Assembly (NCBI GenBank): GCA_021323255.1
Contig: JAJTCL010000204.1
Span: 1-5,566, forward strand
Length of the DNA: 5,566 nt
Source of the DNA: Propionibacteriaceae bacterium
GTDB taxonomy: Bacteria > Actinomycetota > Actinomycetes > Propionibacteriales > Propionibacteriaceae
Direction of reading: 5' to 3'
Below are positions 1-5,566 of this stretch, in pieces (position 1 is the first letter of the stretch; every line of letters starts with the position of its first letter). The notes beneath the pieces were generated by a model. The model had not been told where the DNA came from, ran no database searches, and saw nothing but the letters and a program-made list of their open reading frames with translations. A program made the translations under genes and the position numbers.

Positions 1-19
1 GCGGACACCATCGGTGTTA

Positions 20-39
20 CGCCGCTTCTAGTTTGGCGG
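20..39. repeat. CTAG-centred inverted repeat, left copy
   Basis: CGCCGCTTCTAGTTTGGCGG resembles the reverse complement of 231-247 (CGCCGTCTAGTTGGCGG). All 17 bases of the right copy align once a 2-nt and a 1-nt gap are allowed. Each copy is also roughly self-complementary (CGCC...GGCG around CTAG), so the pair can be read as inverted or direct. The distance between outer edges is 228 bp. It could be the end of a small non-coding mobile element, or a pair of hairpins. Confidence 0.3.
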
Positions 40-85
40 CCCGCCCTTCGCCACTACGGCAGCCCGAACGACGCCAACTGACCCA

Positions 86-97
86 TGATCATGATCA
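86..97. repeat. 12-bp perfect palindrome TGATCATGATCA
   Basis: TGATCATGATCA equals its own reverse complement and is two tandem copies of the 6-bp palindrome TGATCA. It lies in the gene-free left edge, in otherwise very GC-rich DNA. It could be a regulator-binding site for a gene to the left of the window, or chance; no adjacent promoter could be recognised. Confidence 0.3.
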
Positions 98-230
98 GGA
101 GGTCGCATACCGTCAGTGTGGGCGCCAAGGCCACCCGCCGCCGCCTCACCGTAAGGGCTCAACAAATCCAACCGGCCCGCAGACCACGGGCGGACCAAGC
201 ACGCCCTCTGACCTGGCTTGACACGAGCCA

Positions 231-247
231 CCGCCAACTAGACGGCG
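231..247. repeat. CTAG-centred inverted repeat, right copy
   Basis: CCGCCAACTAGACGGCG is the partner of the 20-39 sequence. Its last three bases are shared with the stem of the operon-end hairpin at 245-269. No flanking target-site duplication is evident to me, which weakens a transposition reading. Confidence 0.3.
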
Positions 248-269
248 CCCTTCGACAGGCTCAGGGCGC
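245..269 (-). repeat. Repeat-like hairpin at the operon end (TTCGACAGGCTCA core)
   Basis: The plus strand carries CCCTTCGACAGGCTCAGGG at 248-266, extended by GCG/CGC to a perfect 7-bp stem GCGCCCT (245-251) and AGGGCGC (263-269) around an 11-nt loop. I recall sequences of the type cCtTCGACAgGCTCAgg as dispersed palindromic repeats in many high-GC actinobacterial genomes. Only one copy is visible here, so repeat status rests on recall. It overlaps the last codons and TGA of the NTF2-like gene. There is no T-run after it, so a classical intrinsic terminator is not supported, but a 3'-end-stabilising or terminating role is possible. Confidence 0.55.
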
Positions 270-689
270 ATTCGCAAAAGGCTCGTAACAGTCGTACGCC
301 TCTTGCCGGATGATCTTGTCGTCGCGGAAGGTGAAGATCAAGATGCTATAGGTGTGAAGCCGCTGCCCTTCGCGCAGAGGTCCCGCGTCCTTCGCCAGCT
401 CGGCGTGCCACTCAGCCTGGCACACGACGGTTTCTTCACTCTCGATCCAGCGATTCACGTCGTAACGCTGAAACGCCAGCATCCCGGCACCTAGTTCACT
501 GGCGGCGATCATGCCGTCGAGACCGCGGCGTCCAACACGAGGGTCCACCAGACTCGGATACTCAATCTGCTCAGCGTCATCGTGGAAGAAGCGGCGCAAC
601 GCCTCACCGTGAACACCGGACTCAAGTGCCTGCATCAGCTCGATGACCAGCGCCTGCTGATCACTGATGTGGACATCTTCGCTCGTCAC
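261..689 (-). CDS. NTF2-like / SnoaL-like small protein of unknown function
   Basis: Encodes 142 residues. The pattern is that of the SnoaL-like branch of the NTF2 superfamily: an N-terminal helix pair (QALVIELMQALESGVHGEALRRFFHDDAEQIEYPS, 12-46) followed by strands, WIESEETVVCQAEWHAEL (81-98), the pair LHTYSILIFTFRDDKIIRQEAYDCYEPF (111-138), and a short tail. FTFRDDKIIRQEAYDCYEPF closely resembles the terminal hairpin of SnoaL-type proteins, which include isomerases, hydrolases and many ligand-binding proteins without known activity. No catalytic residues can be assigned with confidence, so I give no reaction. The start is GTG at 689 in the GTGA overlap with the der stop, preceded by the purine-rich GGGAAGGCGGAA. 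The last codons and the TGA lie in the repeat-like hairpin 245-269, so the C-terminus (NAP) may derive from that element. It is cotranscribed with der, but nothing shows a shared role. Confidence 0.85.
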   Translation of the reverse strand: MTSEDVHISDQQALVIELMQALESGVHGEALRRFFHDDAEQIEYPSLVDPRVGRRGLDGMIAASELGAGMLAFQRYDVNRWIESEETVVCQAEWHAELAKDAGPLREGQRLHTYSILIFTFRDDKIIRQEAYDCYEPFANAP

Positions 690-2035
690 TTCCGCCTTCC
701 CTTCTCCCTCGCTCGGACCTCCAGATGGACCGGTGTGCCCTGGAAGCCGAACTCCTCGCGGAGTCGGCGCTTCAAGAAGCGCAGGTAACCAGGCTCGAAC
801 TGCCCTGACGTGAACAGCACGAAGGTAGGCGGACCGACGTGAGCCTGCGTCCCGAACAGGATGCGCGGCTGCTTGCCGCCACGGACCGGATGCGGATGGG
901 CCGCAACGATCCGGCCCAGGTATGCGTTCAACCGGCCTGTGGAGATACGGGTCTCCCAGCCAGCCAGCGCTTCGGTGATCGCAGCACCAAGGCGATCAAC
1001 GTGACGGCCCGTCAGCGCGGAGAGATTGATCTTCGCTGCCCACTCGAACTGGACCAGTTCGCGCTCGATCTCGCGTCGCAGGTAGCGGCGTCGTTCCTCG
1101 TCGGTCAGGTCCCACTTGTTGAATGCGATCACCAGGGCACGTCCTGCCTCCTCCACAGAGGTAAGGATGCGAAGGTCTTGTTCGGTGATCGGCTGGCTGG
1201 CATCTACCACCACCACGCACACCTCCGCGCGCTCTATGGCGCCCTGCGTGCGTAAGCTCGCGTAGTACTCATGGCCGGAAATCTCCTTGATCCGGCGGCG
1301 GATTCCAGCGGTATCGATGAACCGATAGATCTCACCACCAATCTCAACCAGCTCATCGACGGGATCCACTGTTGTGCCGGCGACCTCGTCGACGACGACC
1401 CGCTGTTGACCGGCAATCTTGTTGAGCAGGCTTGACTTCCCGACATTGGGCTTCCCCACGATGGCAACCCGCCGCGGACCGCGCTCCGTATCGCGCAGTT
1501 CTCGTGGTGCCTCCGGAATCACGCCCAGAATCGCATCCAGCAGGTCACCGCTCCCCCGCCCGTGCAGGGCAGATACCGGGAACGGCTCGCCAAGCCCGAG
1601 CTGCCACATCGCGGCCGCCTCCGCCTCGGTGCGTTGATCATCGACCTTGTTGGCAGCCAGAATCACCGGCTTCCCGCTGCGACGCAGCACCTTCATAACC
1701 GCCTCGTCGATGTCTTGTGTACCCACTGTTGCGTCGACAACGAACACCACGGCATCTGCCGCCGCGACCGCGAGTTCGGCCTGCTCTGTGACCTGGGCAG
1801 CCATTCCTTTCGCATCAGGAGCCCAGCCACCGGTGTCTACGAGCACGAACTGTCGCCCGTTCCAGGTGGCGTCATAGGAGACCCGGTCACGCGTCACCCC
1901 CGGCACGTCTTGGACCACAGCTTCCCGTCGGCCAAGCATCCGGTTCACCAAAGTCGACTTACCGACATTGGGTCGGCCAACGACCGCCACCACAGGCAAG
2001 ACCTGCGACTCTTCGACAGTCGCGATGTCAGTCAT
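686..2035 (-). CDS. der: Ribosome-assembly GTPase Der (EngA), two tandem G domains
   Basis: Encodes 449 residues with the unique double-GTPase layout of Der, which binds the 50S precursor and is needed for its maturation. G domain 1: GRPNVGKST (20-28), GVTRDR (46-51), DTGG (67-70), NKVD (129-132), SAL (155-157). G domain 2: GKPNVGKSS (194-202), AGTTVDP (219-225), DTAG (241-244), NKWD (306-309), SAL (339-341). The C-terminal KH-like domain (~360-449) contains HPVRGGKQPRILFGTQ (382-397) and ends GTPVHLEVRAREKGRRK. The length is typical. Switch motif 2 has Val223 where many bacteria have Arg (GTTRDP); I recall GTTVDP as normal in actinobacteria. The ATG at 2035 follows the plsC stop by 12 nt and has only a weak purine stretch (AGCGAAAGCGAAG), consistent with coupling to the upstream gene. 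The stop overlaps the next gene by 4 nt. Confidence 0.97.
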   Translation of the reverse strand: MTDIATVEESQVLPVVAVVGRPNVGKSTLVNRMLGRREAVVQDVPGVTRDRVSYDATWNGRQFVLVDTGGWAPDAKGMAAQVTEQAELAVAAADAVVFVVDATVGTQDIDEAVMKVLRRSGKPVILAANKVDDQRTEAEAAAMWQLGLGEPFPVSALHGRGSGDLLDAILGVIPEAPRELRDTERGPRRVAIVGKPNVGKSSLLNKIAGQQRVVVDEVAGTTVDPVDELVEIGGEIYRFIDTAGIRRRIKEISGHEYYASLRTQGAIERAEVCVVVVDASQPITEQDLRILTSVEEAGRALVIAFNKWDLTDEERRRYLRREIERELVQFEWAAKINLSALTGRHVDRLGAAITEALAGWETRISTGRLNAYLGRIVAAHPHPVRGGKQPRILFGTQAHVGPPTFVLFTSGQFEPGYLRFLKRRLREEFGFQGTPVHLEVRAREKGRRK

Positions 2036-2047
2036 CTTCGCTTTCGC

Positions 2048-2806
2048 TTAGGACTCTTGAGCCTGCTGACGGCTCTGGACTTCAGGGACATGGCGGATTT
2101 TGATCTTCGGTGGCCCCGGCAAGGGTAGCCCGGTCAGAGCCTGCGCTGCGACTACGTGATCAGCCAGCCGCTCCCGGACGACTGCGGTCCACTCCGCGAT
2201 AACAGATTTGCGCCGCGGCCACGAGGATCGCGGTATGGTGAACGGCTCGCCATAGACGACATGGATCGGTCGCCGCAAGCGGGGTACCTGGTTTTTGTGC
2301 TGCCCCGGTTCCCGCGTGCCGAGAATTGCCACTGGGACGATCGGCGCGCCCGAGACCATCGCCAGATACGCGGCGCCTCCCTTGGCCCAAGCGACCTCAC
2401 CGCCACTGCGTACGCCTTCAGGAAAGACCGCCAGCAGCTTGCCGGCACGCAGCACCTGTACTGCCCTGCGGATCGCTTGCGGATCGATCTCTCGACGATT
2501 GAGCGAGATCTGGCCTACGTGCATGAGAAACTGGCCGACCGCACCGCTAAATGCCTCCCGCTTCACCATGGCAAAGGTGAGCCGCTTGGTGAGCGCCACG
2601 AGAACCGGCCCATCCAGCAAGCCGATGTGGTTAGCCGCCAAGATCACCGATCCGGACCTCGGGATGTGCCGAGCACCATGCACCCTCACCCGCCAGCCCA
2701 GCCGCAGCCCGATCCGTACCAGTGGGCGAGCAAGCCGCAGGACCCATTCTTTCGAAGCCGGCAGTTGATCGGTATGCGGCAAATCGGGGCTAACCCCTTC
2801 GATCAC
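2048..2806 (-). CDS. PlsC-type 1-acyl-sn-glycerol-3-phosphate acyltransferase
   Basis: Encodes 252 residues of the LPLAT/AGPAT family, which transfers an acyl chain to lysophosphatidic acid or a related acceptor at the inner face of the membrane. All four family blocks are visible: NHIGLLD (59-65, the catalytic H60-x4-D65), GQISLNRREID (98-108), FPEGVRS (128-134), and GAPIVPVAILG (153-163). Residues ~20-50 (LARPLVRIGLRLGWRVRVHG) are a basic, weakly hydrophobic membrane-contact region; I see no clear transmembrane helix. The frame stays open back to 2941, but that form would overlap cmk by 152 nt and adds a low-quality Arg/Ser-rich leader. I chose GTG at 2806, which has GGAG 6 nt upstream and overlaps the cmk stop by only 17 nt. 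It sits between cmk and der, a usual place for this paralogue in actinobacteria. The exact acceptor is not determinable, so no gene symbol is given. Confidence 0.9.
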   Translation of the reverse strand: MIEGVSPDLPHTDQLPASKEWVLRLARPLVRIGLRLGWRVRVHGARHIPRSGSVILAANHIGLLDGPVLVALTKRLTFAMVKREAFSGAVGQFLMHVGQISLNRREIDPQAIRRAVQVLRAGKLLAVFPEGVRSGGEVAWAKGGAAYLAMVSGAPIVPVAILGTREPGQHKNQVPRLRRPIHVVYGEPFTIPRSSWPRRKSVIAEWTAVVRERLADHVVAAQALTGLPLPGPPKIKIRHVPEVQSRQQAQES

Positions 2807-3548
2807 GCCTGTCTCCGAGCCCTTGGACCGGAACGAATGCGCAGATCGTCTCGATGACCTCCTCGAGGCTAAGGAATGTTGAGTCCACCACATGCACTCC
2901 GGGAGCCGCCGATTCGAATTCGGCAACCAGGGAATCGTCACGATCCCGCCGGATCACCTGATCGGTAACCGCATCAACGTCCATCTGATGCTCGGCGAGC
3001 TCGGCATGTCGCCGGGCTACTCGCGCCGCCGGGTCGGCAACGAGGAGCACCCGTACGTCAGCCTCGGGCGCCACCACAGTGGTGATGTCCCTTCCCTCGG
3101 CGACGATGCCGTCGACTGCCTCGGCGATCAGCTTTTTCTGCCGGGCGACCAGATCAGCACGAATATTCAGATTGGTGGCAATTGCGCTGACAGCGGCCGA
3201 TACCTCAGGAGCTCTGATCGCTTCGGAGACATCGACGCCGTTGATCGCAATCGCCGGGCATCGGGGGTCCTGGTCGATGTCCATCGAAGCGTGAGCCAAC
3301 AAGTCCGCGACCGCCGCCTGATCATCGAGATCGAGGCCTTCTTGCAGCGCCAGCCAGGTGATTGCCCGGTACATCGCGCCGGTGTCGAGAAAGGCCAGCC
3401 CGAGCCGCTCCGCGACTCCTCGAGCGGTGCTTGACTTGCCGGAGCCACTGGGACCGTCGATAGCAATGACAAGCCGCCGATTCGACGTAGTGGTCCCAAT
3501 GGGCTCCCTTGAAGTCTGGTGCTGGTCGGTCATCGCTGCCTCAGACAC
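2790..3548 (-). CDS. cmk: Cytidylate (CMP/dCMP) kinase
   Basis: Encodes 252 residues of the Cmk family, which phosphorylates CMP and dCMP with ATP in the cytosol. The P-loop is DGPSGSGKSS (31-40). FLDTGAMYRAIT (53-64) is the NMP-binding signature, AEGRDITTVV (150-159) matches the conserved EGRDIgTVV loop, and VARRHAEL (177-184) is the lid arginine region. RRDRDDS (200-206) matches the RDxxDS part of the substrate motif, but the usual following Arg is Val208. It is longer than the ~225-230 residues typical of the family because of about 25 extra N-terminal residues and a basic C-terminal tail (GDRRDRRG). The GTG at 3548 gives the longest form; ATG at 3533 has GAGG 5 nt upstream and is an equally good start (247 residues). 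The gene follows tyrA by 24 nt and its 3' end overlaps the acyltransferase by 17 nt. Confidence 0.94.
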   Translation of the reverse strand: MSEAAMTDQHQTSREPIGTTTSNRRLVIAIDGPSGSGKSSTARGVAERLGLAFLDTGAMYRAITWLALQEGLDLDDQAAVADLLAHASMDIDQDPRCPAIAINGVDVSEAIRAPEVSAAVSAIATNLNIRADLVARQKKLIAEAVDGIVAEGRDITTVVAPEADVRVLLVADPAARVARRHAELAEHQMDVDAVTDQVIRRDRDDSLVAEFESAAPGVHVVDSTFLSLEEVIETICAFVPVQGLGDRRDRRG

Positions 3549-3572
3549 GCGCCTCAGCGTACCGGCCGCTGG

Positions 3573-4673
3573 TCAGGAGACGTTCCAACCGTGGGACAGC
3601 ATGGTCTCGACCAGCGCATCCTCCTGCTCTGGAGCCACTGACAAGGAAAGATAGCCGACCTCCCGAACGGGGTCGTGCTCGATGGAAATGTCCTCCACGT
3701 TCACGCCAGCCGCACCGACCTCACCGAACAGCCGAGCCAGTGCTCCGGGCTCGTCTGGTATCGCAACAACGACCTCGCTGTAACGGACCGCCGCTGCCCC
3801 ATGCTTACCAGCGATCTTGCGTGTCCCGGCCACACCGCGTTCCAGCTGGCCCTGCAAATCGTCTGTGGCCGGCGTCGCCTCAACAGCTTTGATCAACAAG
3901 CCGAGCTGGTCCTGCATGCCGCGGAGCTCCTCGAGCACCGCATCTGAGTTCGCTCCTACAATCTGCTGCCAGAGCATTGGATCGCTGCCGGCGATGCGCG
4001 TCACGTCGCGCAGGCCCTGGCCAGCCAGCATGAGGTCGCGCTCTGGGATCCCGGTGAGGCGGCTCGCGACAAGAACCGACATCAGGTGGGGCAGGTGAGA
4101 GACCCGAGCGACCGCGGCGTCATGATCATCAACGTCCATGATCACCTCGCGCGCCCGGCAGGCTCGGACGGCCGCCCGCACCTGGTCCACCGATTCGGCC
4201 GCCGACCGTCGGTGTGGTGTGACGACCCAGGTGCGGTCGACGAACAAGTCTGGATGGGCAGTCATCGGCCCTGAATGATGGGAGCCAGCCATGGGGTGCG
4301 ACCCGACATAGCGGCTGAGCTCGACATGCCGCTGCCACAAGGTGTCAAGCACTCCCGCTTTCACCGACCCGACGTCAGTGACTGTTGCGTTGGGATAGAC
4401 CTGGAGGCTGTGCACCACAAGATCGGGAATGGCACCTGGTGGCACGGCGACCACAACCAGGGCCACGTCTGTGGACACGGGAGGCTCGAGCGTGCCGGCA
4501 CCCAGGCCAGCTGCGACTCTGGCGTGGCTGATCTTGTGGTCACGCAGATGTACTGCGTAACCGGCCGTCGAGAGTGCGCACCCGATGGAGGCCCCGATCA
4601 ATCCAGCACCGATGATCACGGCCCGGCCGATCCCGTGGGTCTCAGCGCCGGCGGGTGGCGTGATCTCGGTCAC
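3573..4673 (-). CDS. tyrA: Prephenate/arogenate dehydrogenase with C-terminal ACT domain
   Basis: Encodes 366 residues of the TyrA family, the cytosolic NAD(P)-dependent oxidative decarboxylation step of tyrosine synthesis (prephenate to 4-hydroxyphenylpyruvate, or arogenate to tyrosine). The Rossmann fold opens with GAGLIGASIG (22-31). Asp45 at the end of the second strand suggests NAD preference. TDVGSVK (99-105), the catalytic-His motif SHPMAGSHHSGP (125-136), SHLPH (192-196) and GLRDVTRIAGSDPMLW (220-235) are family signatures. Residues ~298-364 (SEVVVAIPDEPGALARLFGEVGAAGVNVEDI...) form an ACT domain, usually a site of amino-acid feedback, here probably tyrosine. The start is GTG at 4673, inside the prcA stop (GTGA overlap); the Shine-Dalgarno signal is weak, so translational coupling to prcA is likely. 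The stop is TGA, 24 nt before cmk. Prephenate versus arogenate preference cannot be read from sequence here. Confidence 0.93.
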   Translation of the reverse strand: MTEITPPAGAETHGIGRAVIIGAGLIGASIGCALSTAGYAVHLRDHKISHARVAAGLGAGTLEPPVSTDVALVVVAVPPGAIPDLVVHSLQVYPNATVTDVGSVKAGVLDTLWQRHVELSRYVGSHPMAGSHHSGPMTAHPDLFVDRTWVVTPHRRSAAESVDQVRAAVRACRAREVIMDVDDHDAAVARVSHLPHLMSVLVASRLTGIPERDLMLAGQGLRDVTRIAGSDPMLWQQIVGANSDAVLEELRGMQDQLGLLIKAVEATPATDDLQGQLERGVAGTRKIAGKHGAAAVRYSEVVVAIPDEPGALARLFGEVGAAGVNVEDISIEHDPVREVGYLSLSVAPEQEDALVETMLSHGWNVS

Positions 4674-5464
4674 GTGCCGGGCTTCTTCGGGGGCTCCTCG
4701 ACGCCGTTGACTGAACTGGGAGTCGGCGGTGCCACGCTCGGGTCGCCTGCCGGTCCGGACCCATCGGCGAGCAGAGCGGCAAGCCGATCACCCTTGATAC
4801 GCCGGAACTTGCGGGGCAGGGCTCTGGTCCGATCGAGGATGGCAACCTCCAAAGCATCCACACCCAAGACGCGGGGGGCGGCATTCGGACCGCCATCGGC
4901 GCTGAGCGCGCGGACGGCGAGCTGGGCTGCCTCAGCGAGGCTGAGATCGGGACTGAATCCGCGACTGACCACCTCGGCTATCACGTCGGCGGAGCCACCC
5001 ATAACGGCGAAATTCGCTTCGTCGGCCACCGAACCGTCATAGGTCAGCCGGTATATCTGGTCGAGGGCCGGTGTGGTGCCGAGCTCGGCCACCACGATCT
5101 CCACCTCGTACGGTTTATCACCACCTGAGGAGAAAATCGTGCCGAGTACCTGCGCGTACGTGTTGGCCAGACCGCGGCCAGTCACGTCGGTTCTGTCATA
5201 GCTGTAACCGCGTAGATCGGCGTACCGGATACCGGCTTGTCGCAGGTTCTCGAACTCGTTGTAGCGGCCCACGGCCGCAAACGCGATGCGGTCGTAGATC
5301 TCACTGACCTTGTGGAGCGCTTGCGACCGGTTCTCGGCCACGAACAAGATGCCGTCTGCATAATGCAGGACGACCACCGAACGCCCTCGAGCGATGCCCT
5401 TGCGCGCGTAGTCGGCCCGATCCTTCATCTGTTGTTCGGGTGCGACGTAGAACGGCATGCTCAT
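4670..5464 (-). CDS. prcA: 20S proteasome alpha subunit PrcA
   Basis: Encodes 264 residues that match actinobacterial PrcA throughout. PrcA forms the two outer heptameric rings of the cytosolic 20S core, gates entry, and docks the ATPase Mpa/ARC that delivers pupylated proteins. The N-terminus MSMPFYVAPEQQMKDRADYA is the gating segment plus first helix. RKGIARGRSVV (21-31) holds the conserved lysine region of the inter-subunit pocket that receives activator C-termini. It is followed by VLHYADGILFVAEN (32-45), YDRIAFAAVGRYNEFENLR (57-75), the helix around DVTGRGLANTYAQVLG (93-108), and LTYDGSVADEANFAVMGG (140-157). As expected for an alpha subunit, there is no catalytic N-terminal Thr. The last ~30 residues form a Pro/Ser/Gly-rich tail ending EEPPKKPGT, of the variable type seen in this family. 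The ATG at 5464 is chosen for the strong purine-rich site upstream and the family-typical MSxP start. The stop overlaps the tyrA start by 4 nt. No pafA follows. Confidence 0.95.
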   Translation of the reverse strand: MSMPFYVAPEQQMKDRADYARKGIARGRSVVVLHYADGILFVAENRSQALHKVSEIYDRIAFAAVGRYNEFENLRQAGIRYADLRGYSYDRTDVTGRGLANTYAQVLGTIFSSGGDKPYEVEIVVAELGTTPALDQIYRLTYDGSVADEANFAVMGGSADVIAEVVSRGFSPDLSLAEAAQLAVRALSADGGPNAAPRVLGVDALEVAILDRTRALPRKFRRIKGDRLAALLADGSGPAGDPSVAPPTPSSVNGVEEPPKKPGT

Positions 5465-5471
5465 CGGGGCG

Positions 5472-5487
5472 CCCCCTCCCGAGGGGG
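5472..5487 (-). promoter_or_regulatory. Hairpin carrying the prcA ribosome binding site
   Basis: In the 30-nt prcB-prcA gap the minus strand reads CCCCCTCGGGAGGGGG, a perfect 6-bp stem (CCCCCT/AGGGGG) with a CGGG loop. The best Shine-Dalgarno match for prcA, GGGAGG, lies in the loop and 3' arm, ending 10 nt before the ATG at 5464. A competing small stem, GGGG-GCG-CCCC, can form from the 3' arm plus the next bases (a 10-bp perfect palindrome at 5466-5475). The dyads are seen in the sequence; a role in tuning prcA translation relative to prcB is inference. Confidence 0.45.
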
Positions 5488-5494
5488 ACGAAGT

Positions 5495-5566
5495 TTAGGC
5501 AAGGGGCGCTCCCGGTCCGTCCGGCCGCTCTGCGCGACTTGCCATGACCCGCCCGATCATCTCGGC
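5495..5566 (-). CDS. prcB: Proteasome beta subunit, C-terminal end only (partial)
   Basis: Only the last 23 codons and the TAA stop are inside the window, entering from the right edge. The peptide reads AEMIGRVMASRAERPDGPGAPLA, an alpha-helix-like stretch followed by a Gly/Pro-rich tail. The tail alone does not identify the family. The call rests on position: it ends 30 nt before a clear prcA on the same strand, and prcB directly precedes prcA in actinobacterial proteasome loci. The PrcB family supplies the catalytic beta rings, with an N-terminal Thr exposed after propeptide cleavage. None of the catalytic part is visible here. This short reading frame was found by translating the right edge in the frame upstream of prcA. 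The frame and stop are seen; the identity is inferred. Confidence 0.72.
   Translation of the reverse strand, partial: AEMIGRVMASRAERPDGPGAPLA

Larger units (their letters stand above)
1..244. other. Left-edge region without a convincing gene
   Basis: This stretch lies downstream of the operon. Open frames on both strands (for example 28-237 minus and 33-221 plus) have low-complexity Arg/Pro/Gly-rich translations with no recognisable domain and no supporting ribosome binding site. I looked for a tRNA, since tRNA genes can follow der in actinobacteria as I recall, and found no cloverleaf. The contents I can point to are the two CTAG-centred repeats, the 12-bp palindrome at 86-97, and a 5-bp stem with a 3-nt loop (ACACC-ATC-GGTGT, 5-17). 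Confidence 0.5.

Noticed and set aside
1..244. Possible tRNA gene after der
   Set aside because: No acceptor stem, anticodon arm and T-arm combination could be assembled on either strand.
1361..1381. Val in place of Arg in the second Der switch motif (GTTVDP)
   Set aside because: I recall GTTVDP from mycobacterial Der, so it looks like a phylum trait rather than a defect.
1562..2857. Long plus-strand open frames opposite der and plsC (188 and 233 codons)
   Set aside because: They lie antisense to genes with complete family motifs, show no recognisable domain, and are the expected shadow frames of high-GC coding DNA.
2807..2941. Upstream 45-codon extension of the acyltransferase frame to an ATG at 2941
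   Set aside because: It would overlap cmk by 152 nt and encodes an Arg/Ser/Trp leader unlike the family. GTG at 2806 has a well-placed GGAG and a short overlap.
4671..4676. CACGTG palindrome at the prcA-tyrA junction
   Set aside because: It is a 6-bp motif expected often in GC-rich DNA, sits inside coding sequence, and has no accompanying promoter elements.
4275..5042. Plus-strand frame of 255 codons opposite tyrA and prcA
   Set aside because: It is fully antisense to two confident genes, and its translation is low-complexity Ser/Arg/Gly/Pro with no domain.

Overview
The window reads as chromosomal DNA of a high-GC Gram-positive bacterium of the phylum Actinomycetota. The evidence is the GC-rich coding sequence, frequent GTG starts, a bacterial 20S proteasome (confined mostly to this phylum), and Der and PrcA sequences that look like the mycobacterial/streptomycete versions as I recall them. 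I cannot place it to genus from sequence alone.

All convincing genes lie on the minus strand and form one tightly packed array, read from the right edge to about position 261: prcB (last 23 codons only), prcA, tyrA, cmk, plsC-like acyltransferase, der, and a small NTF2/SnoaL-like protein. Junctions are 30 nt, 4-nt overlap (GTGA), 24 nt, 17-nt overlap, 12 nt and 4-nt overlap (GTGA). This implies one polycistronic, translationally coupled transcript. Its promoter must lie to the right, outside the window.

The tyrA-cmk-plsC-der part is a housekeeping block seen in many actinobacteria: tyrosine synthesis, CMP/dCMP phosphorylation, phospholipid acylation and ribosome assembly. The notable point is that proteasome core genes sit at its head and overlap tyrA, where the usual arrangement known to me is pup-prcB-prcA followed by the Pup ligase gene pafA. 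A second small curiosity is the NTF2-like gene fused to the tail of der by a 4-nt overlap.

The operon ends at a repeat-like element, 5'-CCCTTCGACAGGCTCAGGG-3' inside a longer hairpin (245-269), which overlaps the last codons and stop of the NTF2-like gene. The remaining left edge (1-244) holds no convincing gene. It contains two related CTAG-centred inverted sequences about 200 bp apart, a 12-bp perfect palindrome and a short hairpin, and may be a decayed small mobile element or simply intergenic DNA. I see no CRISPR array, tRNA, rRNA, intact insertion sequence or clear defence system.
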